Assembly: GCA_900471605.1 (NCBI GenBank)
Contig: UCEY01000012.1
Coordinates: forward strand, 1-48,752
Source of the DNA: Hyphomicrobiales bacterium
GTDB lineage: Bacteria > Pseudomonadota > Alphaproteobacteria > Rhizobiales > Rhizobiaceae
Length of the DNA: 48,752 nt
Direction of reading: 5' to 3'
The notes under the pieces are model-generated. The model had not been told where the DNA came from, made no database searches, and worked only from the letters and a program-made list of their open reading frames with translations. This document shows, one piece after another, positions 1 to 9,248 of this stretch; within the stretch, counting starts at the first letter, position 1; every line of letters starts with the position of its first letter. The position numbers and the translations under genes are program-made.

Positions 1-152
1 ACGTGTCCCGGCCGAAACTCGGGCTTGGCCCCGGAAATGAAAATAACCACGATCGCCAAGGGCGTACTGCGTCCTTCGTCATCCTCGGGCCCGTCCCCAG
101 GACAAGGCCGCACTCCGTCCGCTATGATTTGCCTCGACTCCGTCGGAATTTC

Positions 153-173
153 ATGTCAATCCGCACGTCATGA
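153..173 (+). other. Possible six-codon leader minigene overlapping the trpF start
   Basis: An ATG at 153 opens a six-codon frame (Met-Ser-Ile-Arg-Thr-Ser) that ends in TGA at 171-173. The stop overlaps the trpF ATG at 170-172 as ATGA. A weak Shine-Dalgarno-like CGGAA lies six bases before this ATG, while trpF itself has no clear one. Termination-reinitiation could therefore feed trpF. The frame is so short that it may be chance; no Trp codons are present, so it is not a classical attenuator leader. Confidence 0.25.
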
Positions 174-826
174 AACCTGATATCAAGATCTGCGGGTTGA
201 AGACCCCCGAGGCTGTCGATCGCGCGGTGGCGCGGGGCGCATCGCATATCGGCTTCATCTTCTTTCCGAAGAGCCCGCGTAACATCGAGCCCGACCTTGC
301 CGGAGATCTTGCCGATCGCGTCCGCGGACGGGTGAAGATCGTCGCGGTGACGGTCAATGCCGATGACGAGGAACTCGACGACATCGTCTCTATGGTGCGG
401 CCGGACATCCTGCAGCTGCATGGCAATGAGAGCCCGGAACGGGTCCTGCATGTAAAAGCGCTTTACGGCCTGCCGGTCATGAAGGTCTTTTCGGTGAAGG
501 AAGCCGCCGATCTCGACCGGATCGATCCTTATATCGGCGTTGCCGACCGTTTTCTTTTCGATGCCAAAGCGCCCGCCGGGTCCGAACTGCCGGGCGGCAA
601 CGGCGTTTCCTTTGACTGGAGCCTGATGGCTTCTCTTGACGAAGGCGTGGATTACATGCTTTCGGGAGGATTGGACAAAGATAACGCCGTTCTCGCCCTC
701 AAATCGACGCGGGCAAGCGGTATCGACCTGTCCTCCGGGGTCGAAAGCGCGCCGGGTATCAAGGATCTTGGAATGATCGATGCGTTTTTCGATGCCGTCG
801 CAGGGGCGGGTCGCAAAGGCGCGTGA
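170..826 (+). CDS. trpF: Phosphoribosylanthranilate isomerase
   Basis: This 218-residue protein catalyses the Amadori rearrangement of N-(5-phosphoribosyl)anthranilate to CdRP, the third step of tryptophan synthesis from chorismate, in the cytoplasm. The N-terminal IKICGLKTPE carries the catalytic cysteine typical of TrpF, and the C-terminal half has the phosphate-binding LSGGLDKDN and SSGVES loops of a (beta/alpha)8 barrel. Length is normal for the family. It is followed after 11 bases by trpB, then trpA, so it starts a trpFBA operon; trpC, trpD and trpE are not in the window, as is usual in rhizobia where trp genes are split. No strong ribosome-binding site precedes the ATG. Confidence 0.96.
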   Translation: MKPDIKICGLKTPEAVDRAVARGASHIGFIFFPKSPRNIEPDLAGDLADRVRGRVKIVAVTVNADDEELDDIVSMVRPDILQLHGNESPERVLHVKALYGLPVMKVFSVKEAADLDRIDPYIGVADRFLFDAKAPAGSELPGGNGVSFDWSLMASLDEGVDYMLSGGLDKDNAVLALKSTRASGIDLSSGVESAPGIKDLGMIDAFFDAVAGAGRKGA

Positions 827-837
827 GGGAGTAGAGA

Positions 838-2058
<1,221 letters not shown>

Positions 2059-2059
2059 C

Positions 2060-2899
2060 ATGACCGTTCGTATGGACAACCGCTTCGCGGCCGTAAAAGC
2101 TGAAGGCCGCCCCGCCCTTGTCACCTATTTCATGGGTGGCGATCCGGATTTCGACACCTCGCTCGGCATCATGAAGGCTCTGCCAGGCGCCGGTTCCGAT
2201 ATCATCGAGCTCGGCATGCCGTTTTCCGATCCGATGGCTGACGGCCCGGCGGTGCAGATGGCAGGCCAGCGCGCCCTGAAGGGCGGCCAGACGCTGTCGA
2301 AGACGCTCGATCTTGCCCGCGAATTCCGCAAGTCCGACAACGAAACGCCGATCGTCATGATGGGTTATTACAACCCGATCTATGTCTATGGCGTCGACAA
2401 GTTCCTGGACGATGCGATCGCCGCCGGCATCGACGGCCTGATCGTCGTCGACCTGCCGCCGGAAATGGATGACGAACTCTGCATCCCGGCGCTCGCCAAG
2501 GGCATCAACTTCATCCGCCTCGCGACCCCGACGACGGACGACAAGCGCCTGCCGGCGGTCCTCAAGAATACGTCCGGTTTCGTCTATTACGTCTCGATGA
2601 ACGGCATTACCGGTTCGGCCCTGCCGGACCCGTCGCTGATTTCCGGTGCCGTCAAGCGCATCAAGGGCCACACGGCACTTCCGGTCTGCGTCGGCTTCGG
2701 CGTCAAGACCGCCGACCATGCCAAGGCGATCGGCGCTTCGGCCGATGGCGTCGTCGTCGGCACCGCGATCGTCCAGCAGATTGCCGGCAGCCTGACCAAG
2801 GACGGCAATGCCGGTCCGGATACCATCGCCTCGGTCGTAACCCTGGTTCGTGGCCTGGCGACCGGCGTCCGCGCCGCCCGCCTTGTTGCCGCCGAATAG
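2060..2899 (+). CDS. trpA: Tryptophan synthase alpha subunit
   Basis: The 279-residue (beta/alpha)8-barrel subunit cleaves indole-3-glycerol phosphate and channels indole to TrpB. The two acid/base residues sit in the conserved stretch [14 protein letters not shown] (Glu and Asp matching E. coli Glu49 and Asp60). The C-terminal phosphate site is recognisable in [10 protein letters not shown] and GVVVGTAIV. The ATG begins one base after the trpB stop. A 41-base gap without a terminator leads to accD, so accD is probably co-transcribed. Confidence 0.97.
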   Translation: MTVRMDNRFAAVKAEGRPALVTYFMGGDPDFDTSLGIMKALPGAGSDIIELGMPFSDPMADGPAVQMAGQRALKGGQTLSKTLDLAREFRKSDNETPIVMMGYYNPIYVYGVDKFLDDAIAAGIDGLIVVDLPPEMDDELCIPALAKGINFIRLATPTTDDKRLPAVLKNTSGFVYYVSMNGITGSALPDPSLISGAVKRIKGHTALPVCVGFGVKTADHAKAIGASADGVVVGTAIVQQIAGSLTKDGNAGPDTIASVVTLVRGLATGVRAARLVAAE

Positions 2900-2940
2900 T
2901 TTCCCCACATTAGGCCTGATTCCAACGGGAGTACGCCCAA

Positions 2941-3837
2941 GTGAACTGGATCACCAATTACGTCCGGCCGCGCATCAATTCCATGCTCGGCCGTCCCAAC
3001 CGGGACGTTCCGGAAAATCTCTGGATCAAGTGCCCCGAAACCGGTGAAATGGTCTTTCATAAGGACCTCGAAGAAAACAAGTGGGTCATCCCCGCGTCCG
3101 GCTTCCACATGAAGATGCCCGCCAAGGCCCGCCTCGTCGATCTCTTCGACGGCGGTGTCTTCGAGGCGCTGCCGCAGCCGAAGGTCGCCCAGGATCCGCT
3201 GAAATTCCGCGATTCCAAGCGTTATGCCGACCGCCTGAAGGACAGCCGCGTCAAGACCGAGCAGGAAGACACGATTCTCGCCGGTCTCGGCGAGGTCCAG
3301 GGTCTGAAGCTCGTGGCCGTCGTGCATGAGTTCAACTTCATCGGCGGTTCGCTCGGCATGGCGGCCGGCGAGGCGATCGTTAGGGCCTGTGAACGGGCTC
3401 TCACCGAAAAATGCCCGCTGGTCATCTTCCCGGCCTCCGGCGGAGCGCGTATGCAGGAAGGCATCCTGTCGCTGATGCAGCTTCCGCGCACCACGGTTGC
3501 CGTCGACATGCTGAAGGAAGCGGGCCTGCCCTATATCGTCGTCCTCACCAACCCGACGACCGGCGGCGTCACGGCCTCCTACGCGATGCTGGGTGACGTC
3601 CATATTGCCGAACCGGGTGCCGAAATCGGCTTTGCCGGCAAGCGCGTCATCGAGCAGACGCTGCGCGAAAAGCTGCCGGAAGGGTTCCAGACGTCGGAAT
3701 ACCTCTTGGAACACGGCATGGTCGATATGGTGGTCAAGCGCCACGAGATTCCTTCGACGCTGGCGAAGATCCTGAAGATGCTGACGAAACAGGCTGTTCA
3801 GGAAGCGCTTCCGGCGCCTATCGCCCTCAGCGCCTGA
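2941..3837 (+). CDS. accD: Acetyl-CoA carboxylase carboxyltransferase subunit beta
   Basis: The 298-residue AccD pairs with AccA (not in this window) to transfer the carboxyl group from biotin to acetyl-CoA, making malonyl-CoA for fatty acid synthesis. The crotonase-fold core ([36 protein letters not shown]) is complete. The N-terminal domain aligns with the usual four-cysteine zinc ribbon, but only Cys31 remains; the other positions are Thr34, Ile50 and Ser53, so it should not bind zinc in the usual way. I recall the same loss in other rhizobial AccD proteins. The start is GTG at 2941 with GGGAG upstream. It lies between trpA and folC, an order common in alphaproteobacteria. Confidence 0.96.
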   Translation: MNWITNYVRPRINSMLGRPNRDVPENLWIKCPETGEMVFHKDLEENKWVIPASGFHMKMPAKARLVDLFDGGVFEALPQPKVAQDPLKFRDSKRYADRLKDSRVKTEQEDTILAGLGEVQGLKLVAVVHEFNFIGGSLGMAAGEAIVRACERALTEKCPLVIFPASGGARMQEGILSLMQLPRTTVAVDMLKEAGLPYIVVLTNPTTGGVTASYAMLGDVHIAEPGAEIGFAGKRVIEQTLREKLPEGFQTSEYLLEHGMVDMVVKRHEIPSTLAKILKMLTKQAVQEALPAPIALSA

Positions 3838-3869
3838 CCGAAGAGAGCATCGAAAGCCGGAGCGGCGGG

Positions 3870-5222
3870 ATGACGACCATGAACGAGCCCGTTGTGAGCG
3901 AGGCAGAGCGGGAAATCGAACGGCTGATGACCCTTCATCCGAAGGGTTTCGATCTTTCGCTCGACCGGATTACCCGCCTCCTCGAAATGCTGGGCAATCC
4001 ACACAGGAAACTGCCGCGGGTCATCCATGTGGCCGGTACCAACGGCAAGGGCTCGGTTACGGCCTTCTGCCGGGCGCTGCTCGAGGCGGGCGGTTACGCG
4101 ACGCATGTCCATACGTCGCCGCATCTCGTCCACTGGCACGAACGCTACCGGATCGGCGTCAAGGGCGGACGTAGCCAGATCGTCGGCGACGCGATGCTGG
4201 CGGACGCCCTGCGTCGCATCGCGGCGGCCAATAACGGCCAGATGATCACCGTCTTCGAAATCCTGACGGCCGCGACTTTCCTCTTGTTTTCCGAACAGCC
4301 GGCCGATGCGGTCATCCTCGAAGTCGGCCTCGGCGGCCGTTTCGACGCCACCAACGTCATTTCCGACCCCGCCGTTTCGGTCATCATGCCGATCTCGCTC
4401 GATCACCAGGCTTATCTCGGCGATCGCGTCGAACTGATCGCCGCCGAAAAGGCTGGCATCATGAAGCGCGGCCATCCCGTCGTCATCGGCCATCAGGAAT
4501 TCGAAGCGGCCCGCGACGTGCTGATATCGACCGCCGAGCGGCTCGGCTGTCCGACCGCCGTCTACGGCCAGGAGTTTTCCGCCCACGAGGAATTCGGCCG
4601 GCTGATCTACCAGGACGAGTTCGGCCTTGCCGATCTGCCGCTGCCGCGCCTGCCGGGCCGCCACCAATATGCCAATGCCGCAGCCGCCATCCGCGCCGTC
4701 AAGGCGGCCGGCTTCACGGTCACCGAGGCGATGATGGAAAAGGCGATGGCGACCGTCGAGTGGCCGGCCCGCCTCCAGCGGCTTACCGAAGGCAAGCTTT
4801 TGCAATATGCGCCGGCAGGCTCCGAGATCTGGCTGGATGGCGGGCACAATCCCGGCGCCGGCGAGGTGATCGCCGAGGCGATGGCCGCCTTCGAGGAGCG
4901 CCAGGCGCGCCCGCTCTACATCATTGCCGGCATGATCAATACCAAGGACCCGATCGGTTATTTCCGGGCCTTTGCGGATATCGCCGAGCACGTCTTCACG
5001 GTGCGGATCCGCGACAGCGAATCGGGCCTTGATCCGGTGGTTCTCGCTCACGCCGCCTTCGATGCCGGCCTGGTGGCCGAACCGGCCGGCTCCGCGGCCG
5101 AGGCACTGCAGGAAATCACGCGCCGCCAGGTGCCGGGCGGTCCGCCGCCGCGCATTCTGATCGGCGGCTCGCTTTATTTCGCCGGCAACGTGCTCGCCGA
5201 CAACGGTACCCCGCCGACCTGA
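3870..5222 (+). CDS. folC: Bifunctional dihydrofolate synthase / folylpolyglutamate synthase
   Basis: The 450-residue Mur-ligase-like enzyme adds glutamate to dihydropteroate and extends the polyglutamate tail of folates, using ATP. The P-loop GTNGKGS is at residues 56-62; the sequences VGLGGRFDATN and LDHQAYLG match the magnesium and glutamate regions, and LDGGHNPGA in the C-terminal domain is the Mur-ligase-type DGxHNP motif. It follows accD after 32 bases and is the last gene of the rightward unit, ending at a strong hairpin shared with trxA. A second ATG lies four codons in, so the exact start is slightly uncertain. Confidence 0.95.
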   Translation: MTTMNEPVVSEAEREIERLMTLHPKGFDLSLDRITRLLEMLGNPHRKLPRVIHVAGTNGKGSVTAFCRALLEAGGYATHVHTSPHLVHWHERYRIGVKGGRSQIVGDAMLADALRRIAAANNGQMITVFEILTAATFLLFSEQPADAVILEVGLGGRFDATNVISDPAVSVIMPISLDHQAYLGDRVELIAAEKAGIMKRGHPVVIGHQEFEAARDVLISTAERLGCPTAVYGQEFSAHEEFGRLIYQDEFGLADLPLPRLPGRHQYANAAAAIRAVKAAGFTVTEAMMEKAMATVEWPARLQRLTEGKLLQYAPAGSEIWLDGGHNPGAGEVIAEAMAAFEERQARPLYIIAGMINTKDPIGYFRAFADIAEHVFTVRIRDSESGLDPVVLAHAAFDAGLVAEPAGSAAEALQEITRRQVPGGPPPRILIGGSLYFAGNVLADNGTPPT

Positions 5223-5248
5223 CCTGGCAAAGGCTGCGACAAACACAG

Positions 5249-5285
5249 AAAAAGCCCGGCTGCAGGGATCAGCCGGGCTTTTTTA
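5249..5285. terminator. Bidirectional rho-independent terminator between folC and trxA
   Basis: A perfect 11-bp stem (AAGCCCGGCTG at 5252-5262 with CAGCCGGGCTT at 5270-5280, seven-base loop) is flanked by an A-run on the left and a T-run on the right. It can end folC transcription on the plus strand and trxA on the minus strand. Confidence 0.9.
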
Positions 5286-5306
5286 CGCTTGGCATGCGAC
5301 TGGAAG

Positions 5307-5627
5307 TCAGGCGGCGCTGGAAATCCAGGCCGAGAGTGCGGTCTTCGGAGCGGCGCCAACCTTGATGTCGGCGACTTCGCCGCCCTTGAACATGGCAAGC
5401 GTCGGGATCGAACGCACGCCGAACTGGGCAGCCAGCTCAGGATTTTCGTCGATGTTCAGCTTGACGACCTTCACCTTGCCGGCGAGCTCGTTCGAAATTT
5501 CTTCGAGGCTCGGACCGATCATTTTGCAGGGGCCGCACCATTCAGCCCAGAAATCCACGACGACCGGCTCTGCGGCATTGAGGACTTCGGCCTGGAAGTT
5601 GCTGTTATCGACCTTAACGGTAGCCAT
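5307..5627 (-). CDS. trxA: Thioredoxin
   Basis: A 106-residue cytoplasmic disulfide reductase. The active site WCGPCK is at residues 30-35, and the cis-proline region RSIPTLAMF is intact. The reading frame opens five codons earlier at a GTG, but that stretch contains the ribosome-binding site AAGGAG for the ATG at 5627, so the shorter protein starting Met-Ala-Thr-Val is chosen. It lies 72 bases after the addA stop on the same strand with no clear terminator between, so it is either the last gene of the divL-addA unit or has its own promoter. Confidence 0.96.
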   Translation of the reverse strand: MATVKVDNSNFQAEVLNAAEPVVVDFWAEWCGPCKMIGPSLEEISNELAGKVKVVKLNIDENPELAAQFGVRSIPTLAMFKGGEVADIKVGAAPKTALSAWISSAA

Positions 5628-5699
5628 AGGGCTCTCCTTCACGATTCTCTGTTGGCATAAATGTGAGCCTGCCGCTCAAAGTTTTCAATGGCCGCTATC

Positions 5700-8600
5700 T
5701 CACTTTGTTTTGAGTTCTGCAAGCGAGCGTGACAGCAGTTCCGGCGGCAGCGGCATGACCAGTGCCGATTCGGTGTAGACCAGCACGCATTCGAAACTCT
5801 TTGCCGGATAAAGCGGCTTCAGGATCTCGCGATAGATGGCGAGCTGGGCCCGGTGCGAGAGCGGCACGTCCTCCGGGCTCTTCGGCGACACGCGGTTGGT
5901 CTTGTAGTCGAGGATGATCACCCGGTCCCCGGTCACCACCAGCCGGTCGATGCGGCCGGAAATCGCGTAGTCGCGGCCCTCCAGCGTAAGCGTGCCCATG
6001 ATCGAGACTTCCGACTGGCTGGGCCCGGAAAAGACCGGCCCGAGTTCGGCATGCGAAAGCACCGACATGACGCTGCCGATGAGCTTTTCCCGCTCCGCCG
6101 CCGGCCAGAAACGGGCGGCGCGATCCGCATAACGACGGGCGGCAGCGGCGCGTTCGGCTTCTGGAAAGTCCGTCAGCATCTGCAGCATGCGGTGGACGAG
6201 TTTGCCCTTCTGAAGGGCGAGGCCCCCACTGTCTTTTTGATCGGCGGCAAACAGCGGCGAGGTGACGATCAGATCGTCCACGTCGTCATCGATCATCGTG
6301 CCGGCGCCGGAGGGGCTGAGCGGCCGCGGCAGGATTTTCTGGGCTGGCAGGGGGCGGGAAAGGGCGACGGGAAGCGGTCGTTTGTCGGCTGCCGCCTCCT
6401 CCTTGTGAGCGGCTTTCGGCGTCTGGCCGGGACCGGCCGGAAGCCGCCACTTGAACCCGCCCCATTGGCCATCCGGCCCCAGAAATTCCGCCGGAGCGCA
6501 ATGATGCTCGTCGGCGGCAAGCGCCTTCGAAATCATCGACTGCCAGGTGTCGGGATTGTCGATCTTGCCGCGATAACCGCAGACGATCAGCCGGTCGGCC
6601 GCCCGCGTCATGCCGACATAGAGCAGCCGGCGATATTCTTCCTCGGTCGAAGTCCTGATCCGGTCGTCATCGGCGGAGGTTACCGCGTTGGTCAGCATCC
6701 TGCCCGGCACCCAGGCCGGCACGTCCTCGCCGGCGATCCGCAGCAGCCGGAATTTCGGCACATGCGAGGAGATGAAGGCCTTCGAGCCGCTGTCGACGAG
6801 GAAAACCACCGGCGCTTCCAGGCCTTTGGAGGCGTGCACGGTCATGATCCGCACCTCGTTGCGGCCACCGTCCTGCTCGCGCTTCACTTCCGGCGATTCA
6901 ATCTCCAGCGTCGAGATGAAGGCCTGCAGGCCCGGCAGGCCGCTGGTCTCGTGATCGAGCGCAAAGGTCAGGAACTCGTCGAGAATATCGCCCGCCTCGG
7001 TCCCAAGCCGGCCAAGGAATTTTCGCCGCCCGCCCTGCGCTCCGAGAATCCGGGCAAACAGATCGTGCGGGCTGAGCAGCCGCGAAAGGCCGAGAAGATG
7101 CTGAAGCCGATCGGCGGCCTCGCGGAACCGGAGCGGCTGCTCGTCGCTCAGGCGATTGAGCTGCGCCCAGGCGCTGGAGTTTTCCGGCCGTAGCGCCGCG
7201 ACTTCGAAGACGTCCTCTTCGGAGAGATTGAAGAGCGGGCTCTTGAGCAGCGCCGCCAGCGAAAGATCGTCCTGCGGCAGAAGCAGGAAGCGGCCGAGTG
7301 CCAGAAGATCCTGCACGGCGATGTGGCTGGTCAGCCGTAGCCGGTCTGCCCCGGCAACCGGGATGTTGTCGCGGCGTTTCAGCGCCCTGGTCAGCGCGTT
7401 GACGAAGGCGTCGCGTTTTCTCACCAGAACGAGGATATCGCCGGCCTCGATGGACCGCTCGATACCCTTCTCAATGATCGTTTCCTTGCCGATCATCTCC
7501 TCGATCCGGTTGGCGATCCGGCCGGCGAGAATGGCCGAGGGCGCCTTGTCGGGGGTCGAATCGAACGGCGCCGTCCAGTCCTCCTCCTGTTCGGAGACTT
7601 CCGGCACCACGACATCCCACAGATCGACGGCACCCGGATGGCCGATCCGGTTGGAGCGGTGCTGCACCGGCTCCCCAAGCGCGCTGAGACCGCGAAAATT
7701 GTCCTCCAGCGAAAACACCTGGTCGACGGCTGCCAGCACATCGGCCGTGGAGCGGAAGGAGAGCGGCAGGCGGACTGGGTGGAAGGCCTGGCCGCTCGCC
7801 CGTACCCGCTTTTCCGTCTCGCTACGCTCTTCGGCGAACCGTTCCGGCCGGGCACCCTGGAAGGAATAAATCGACTGTTTTTCGTCGCCGACGGCAAAGA
7901 CGGTGCGGCGGGTCTCGCGGGCGCTGGCTCCCGAATAGAAATCCTCGGCGAGCGACTTGATCACCGTCCACTGGATCGGACTGGTATCCTGCGCCTCGTC
8001 GACGAGGATATGGTCGATGCCCTGGTCCAGCTTGTAATGCACCCAGGCGCCGACGCCGTCACGGGTGAGAAGATCGGCGGTGCGGGCGATCAGGTCCTCG
8101 AAGTCGAGCAGGCTGCGCTGCTTCTTCAGATCCTCGTAGTCGTCGTTGAGGCGCTGCGCGAGCGTCAGCGCCGCCTTGGTGGCGGAAAACATCCTGACCA
8201 GTCGCAGCCGGTCGCGGTAGGCGACGACATGGGCGCGGGCGGAAGCGATCGCATCGGCCAGTTCGGGCGCGGTCGTCGTCATCGCCTTGGCGATCAGCGA
8301 ACTGTCGGCTTTCGGCTTGCCCTCGCGGGTGAGAAAGATCTGGTCGAGATGCTGTGCCCGTTTCAGCACGTCCGGTTCCTTGGCGACAAGCCGCAGACCG
8401 TAAGCCACTTCCGTGACCTTCTGGCCGCCCTTCTGGTCGGCGAGCGCCAGATAAAGATCGAGCGTTAGGCCGGAAAGGCCGGGCAGGGGCCAGTAGCCGG
8501 CGGCGATACTGTCTTCCGTGTCCGCCGGTCCAAGCCCGAGGGCGCGTTTCAGCTCGACGCCGATGCCGCCATGGCGTTCCGCATGGGCTATGAAGCGGCG

Positions 8601-9248
8601 GATCGCGGTGCGATTGGCGATGATATCGCCGAGCAGCGTTTCCAGCCCGGACTCGTCGCCGAGATCCAGCACATGCGCAAAGGCTTCGGCAAGCAGCGGA
8701 TCTTCTTCCGCAGAGGTCGCGGTCAGCAGGGAACGGCGCGCATCGGCGAGCAAGGCGGAAGCGGCGCGGTCGTCGAGCACCGAAAAATGCCCGGCGACAT
8801 TGGCCTCCAGCGGAAACTGATGCAGCAGCGCCTCGCAGAAGGCGTGGATGGTCTGGATCTTCAACCCGCCCGGCGTCTCCAGCGCCTTGGCGAACAGCCG
8901 CCGCGCTTCGGCGAGCTTCAGCTTGTCCGGCTCGGCACCCTCGATGCCGGCGATTCTTTTCCGCAGCTCGTCGTCGGAAAGTACGGTCCATTCCGACAGG
9001 CGCTGGAAGACGCGGTTCGACATTTCCGATGCCGCCGCCTTGGTATAGGTGAGGCAGAGGATGGACGAGGGCCGGCAGCCGGCAAGCAGAAGCCGGATAA
9101 CCCGCTGGGTCAGGACATGTGTCTTGCCGGAGCCGGCATTGGCGGAAACCCAGGCGGAGCTGACCGGATCGGAAGCGAGCGACTGCTGCACCGTCGTCCA
9201 GTCGATCCACCGGATCGGATCGTCGCCCTCGGGAGCCAGATCATTCAT
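5700..9248 (-). CDS. addA: Double-strand break repair helicase-nuclease AddA
   Basis: The 1182-residue UvrD-like helicase subunit of AddAB processes double-strand DNA ends for RecA-dependent recombination, the alphaproteobacterial counterpart of RecBCD. Walker A is ANAGSGKT (residues 36-43), followed by motif Ia LCLTYTKAAA, motif II VDEAQDTS, motif III GDEKQSIYSFQGA and motif VI YVGMTRA. The C-terminus has a RecB-family nuclease with GRIDRLV and ILDYKTNR. The frame stays open upstream to 9371, inside addB, but the ATG at 9248 gives the usual N-terminus and overlaps the addB stop by eight bases (ATGAATGA). This overlap predicts coupled production of the two subunits. Confidence 0.95.
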   Translation of the reverse strand: MNDLAPEGDDPIRWIDWTTVQQSLASDPVSSAWVSANAGSGKTHVLTQRVIRLLLAGCRPSSILCLTYTKAAASEMSNRVFQRLSEWTVLSDDELRKRIAGIEGAEPDKLKLAEARRLFAKALETPGGLKIQTIHAFCEALLHQFPLEANVAGHFSVLDDRAASALLADARRSLLTATSAEEDPLLAEAFAHVLDLGDESGLETLLGDIIANRTAIRRFIAHAERHGGIGVELKRALGLGPADTEDSIAAGYWPLPGLSGLTLDLYLALADQKGGQKVTEVAYGLRLVAKEPDVLKRAQHLDQIFLTREGKPKADSSLIAKAMTTTAPELADAIASARAHVVAYRDRLRLVRMFSATKAALTLAQRLNDDYEDLKKQRSLLDFEDLIARTADLLTRDGVGAWVHYKLDQGIDHILVDEAQDTSPIQWTVIKSLAEDFYSGASARETRRTVFAVGDEKQSIYSFQGARPERFAEERSETEKRVRASGQAFHPVRLPLSFRSTADVLAAVDQVFSLEDNFRGLSALGEPVQHRSNRIGHPGAVDLWDVVVPEVSEQEEDWTAPFDSTPDKAPSAILAGRIANRIEEMIGKETIIEKGIERSIEAGDILVLVRKRDAFVNALTRALKRRDNIPVAGADRLRLTSHIAVQDLLALGRFLLLPQDDLSLAALLKSPLFNLSEEDVFEVAALRPENSSAWAQLNRLSDEQPLRFREAADRLQHLLGLSRLLSPHDLFARILGAQGGRRKFLGRLGTEAGDILDEFLTFALDHETSGLPGLQAFISTLEIESPEVKREQDGGRNEVRIMTVHASKGLEAPVVFLVDSGSKAFISSHVPKFRLLRIAGEDVPAWVPGRMLTNAVTSADDDRIRTSTEEEYRRLLYVGMTRAADRLIVCGYRGKIDNPDTWQSMISKALAADEHHCAPAEFLGPDGQWGGFKWRLPAGPGQTPKAAHKEEAAADKRPLPVALSRPLPAQKILPRPLSPSGAGTMIDDDVDDLIVTSPLFAADQKDSGGLALQKGKLVHRMLQMLTDFPEAERAAAARRYADRAARFWPAAEREKLIGSVMSVLSHAELGPVFSGPSQSEVSIMGTLTLEGRDYAISGRIDRLVVTGDRVIILDYKTNRVSPKSPEDVPLSHRAQLAIYREILKPLYPAKSFECVLVYTESALVMPLPPELLSRSLAELKTK

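Noticed and set aside
3798..5246. A 482-codon open frame antisense to folC
   Set aside because: Covered by folC with intact motifs and extends into the terminator.
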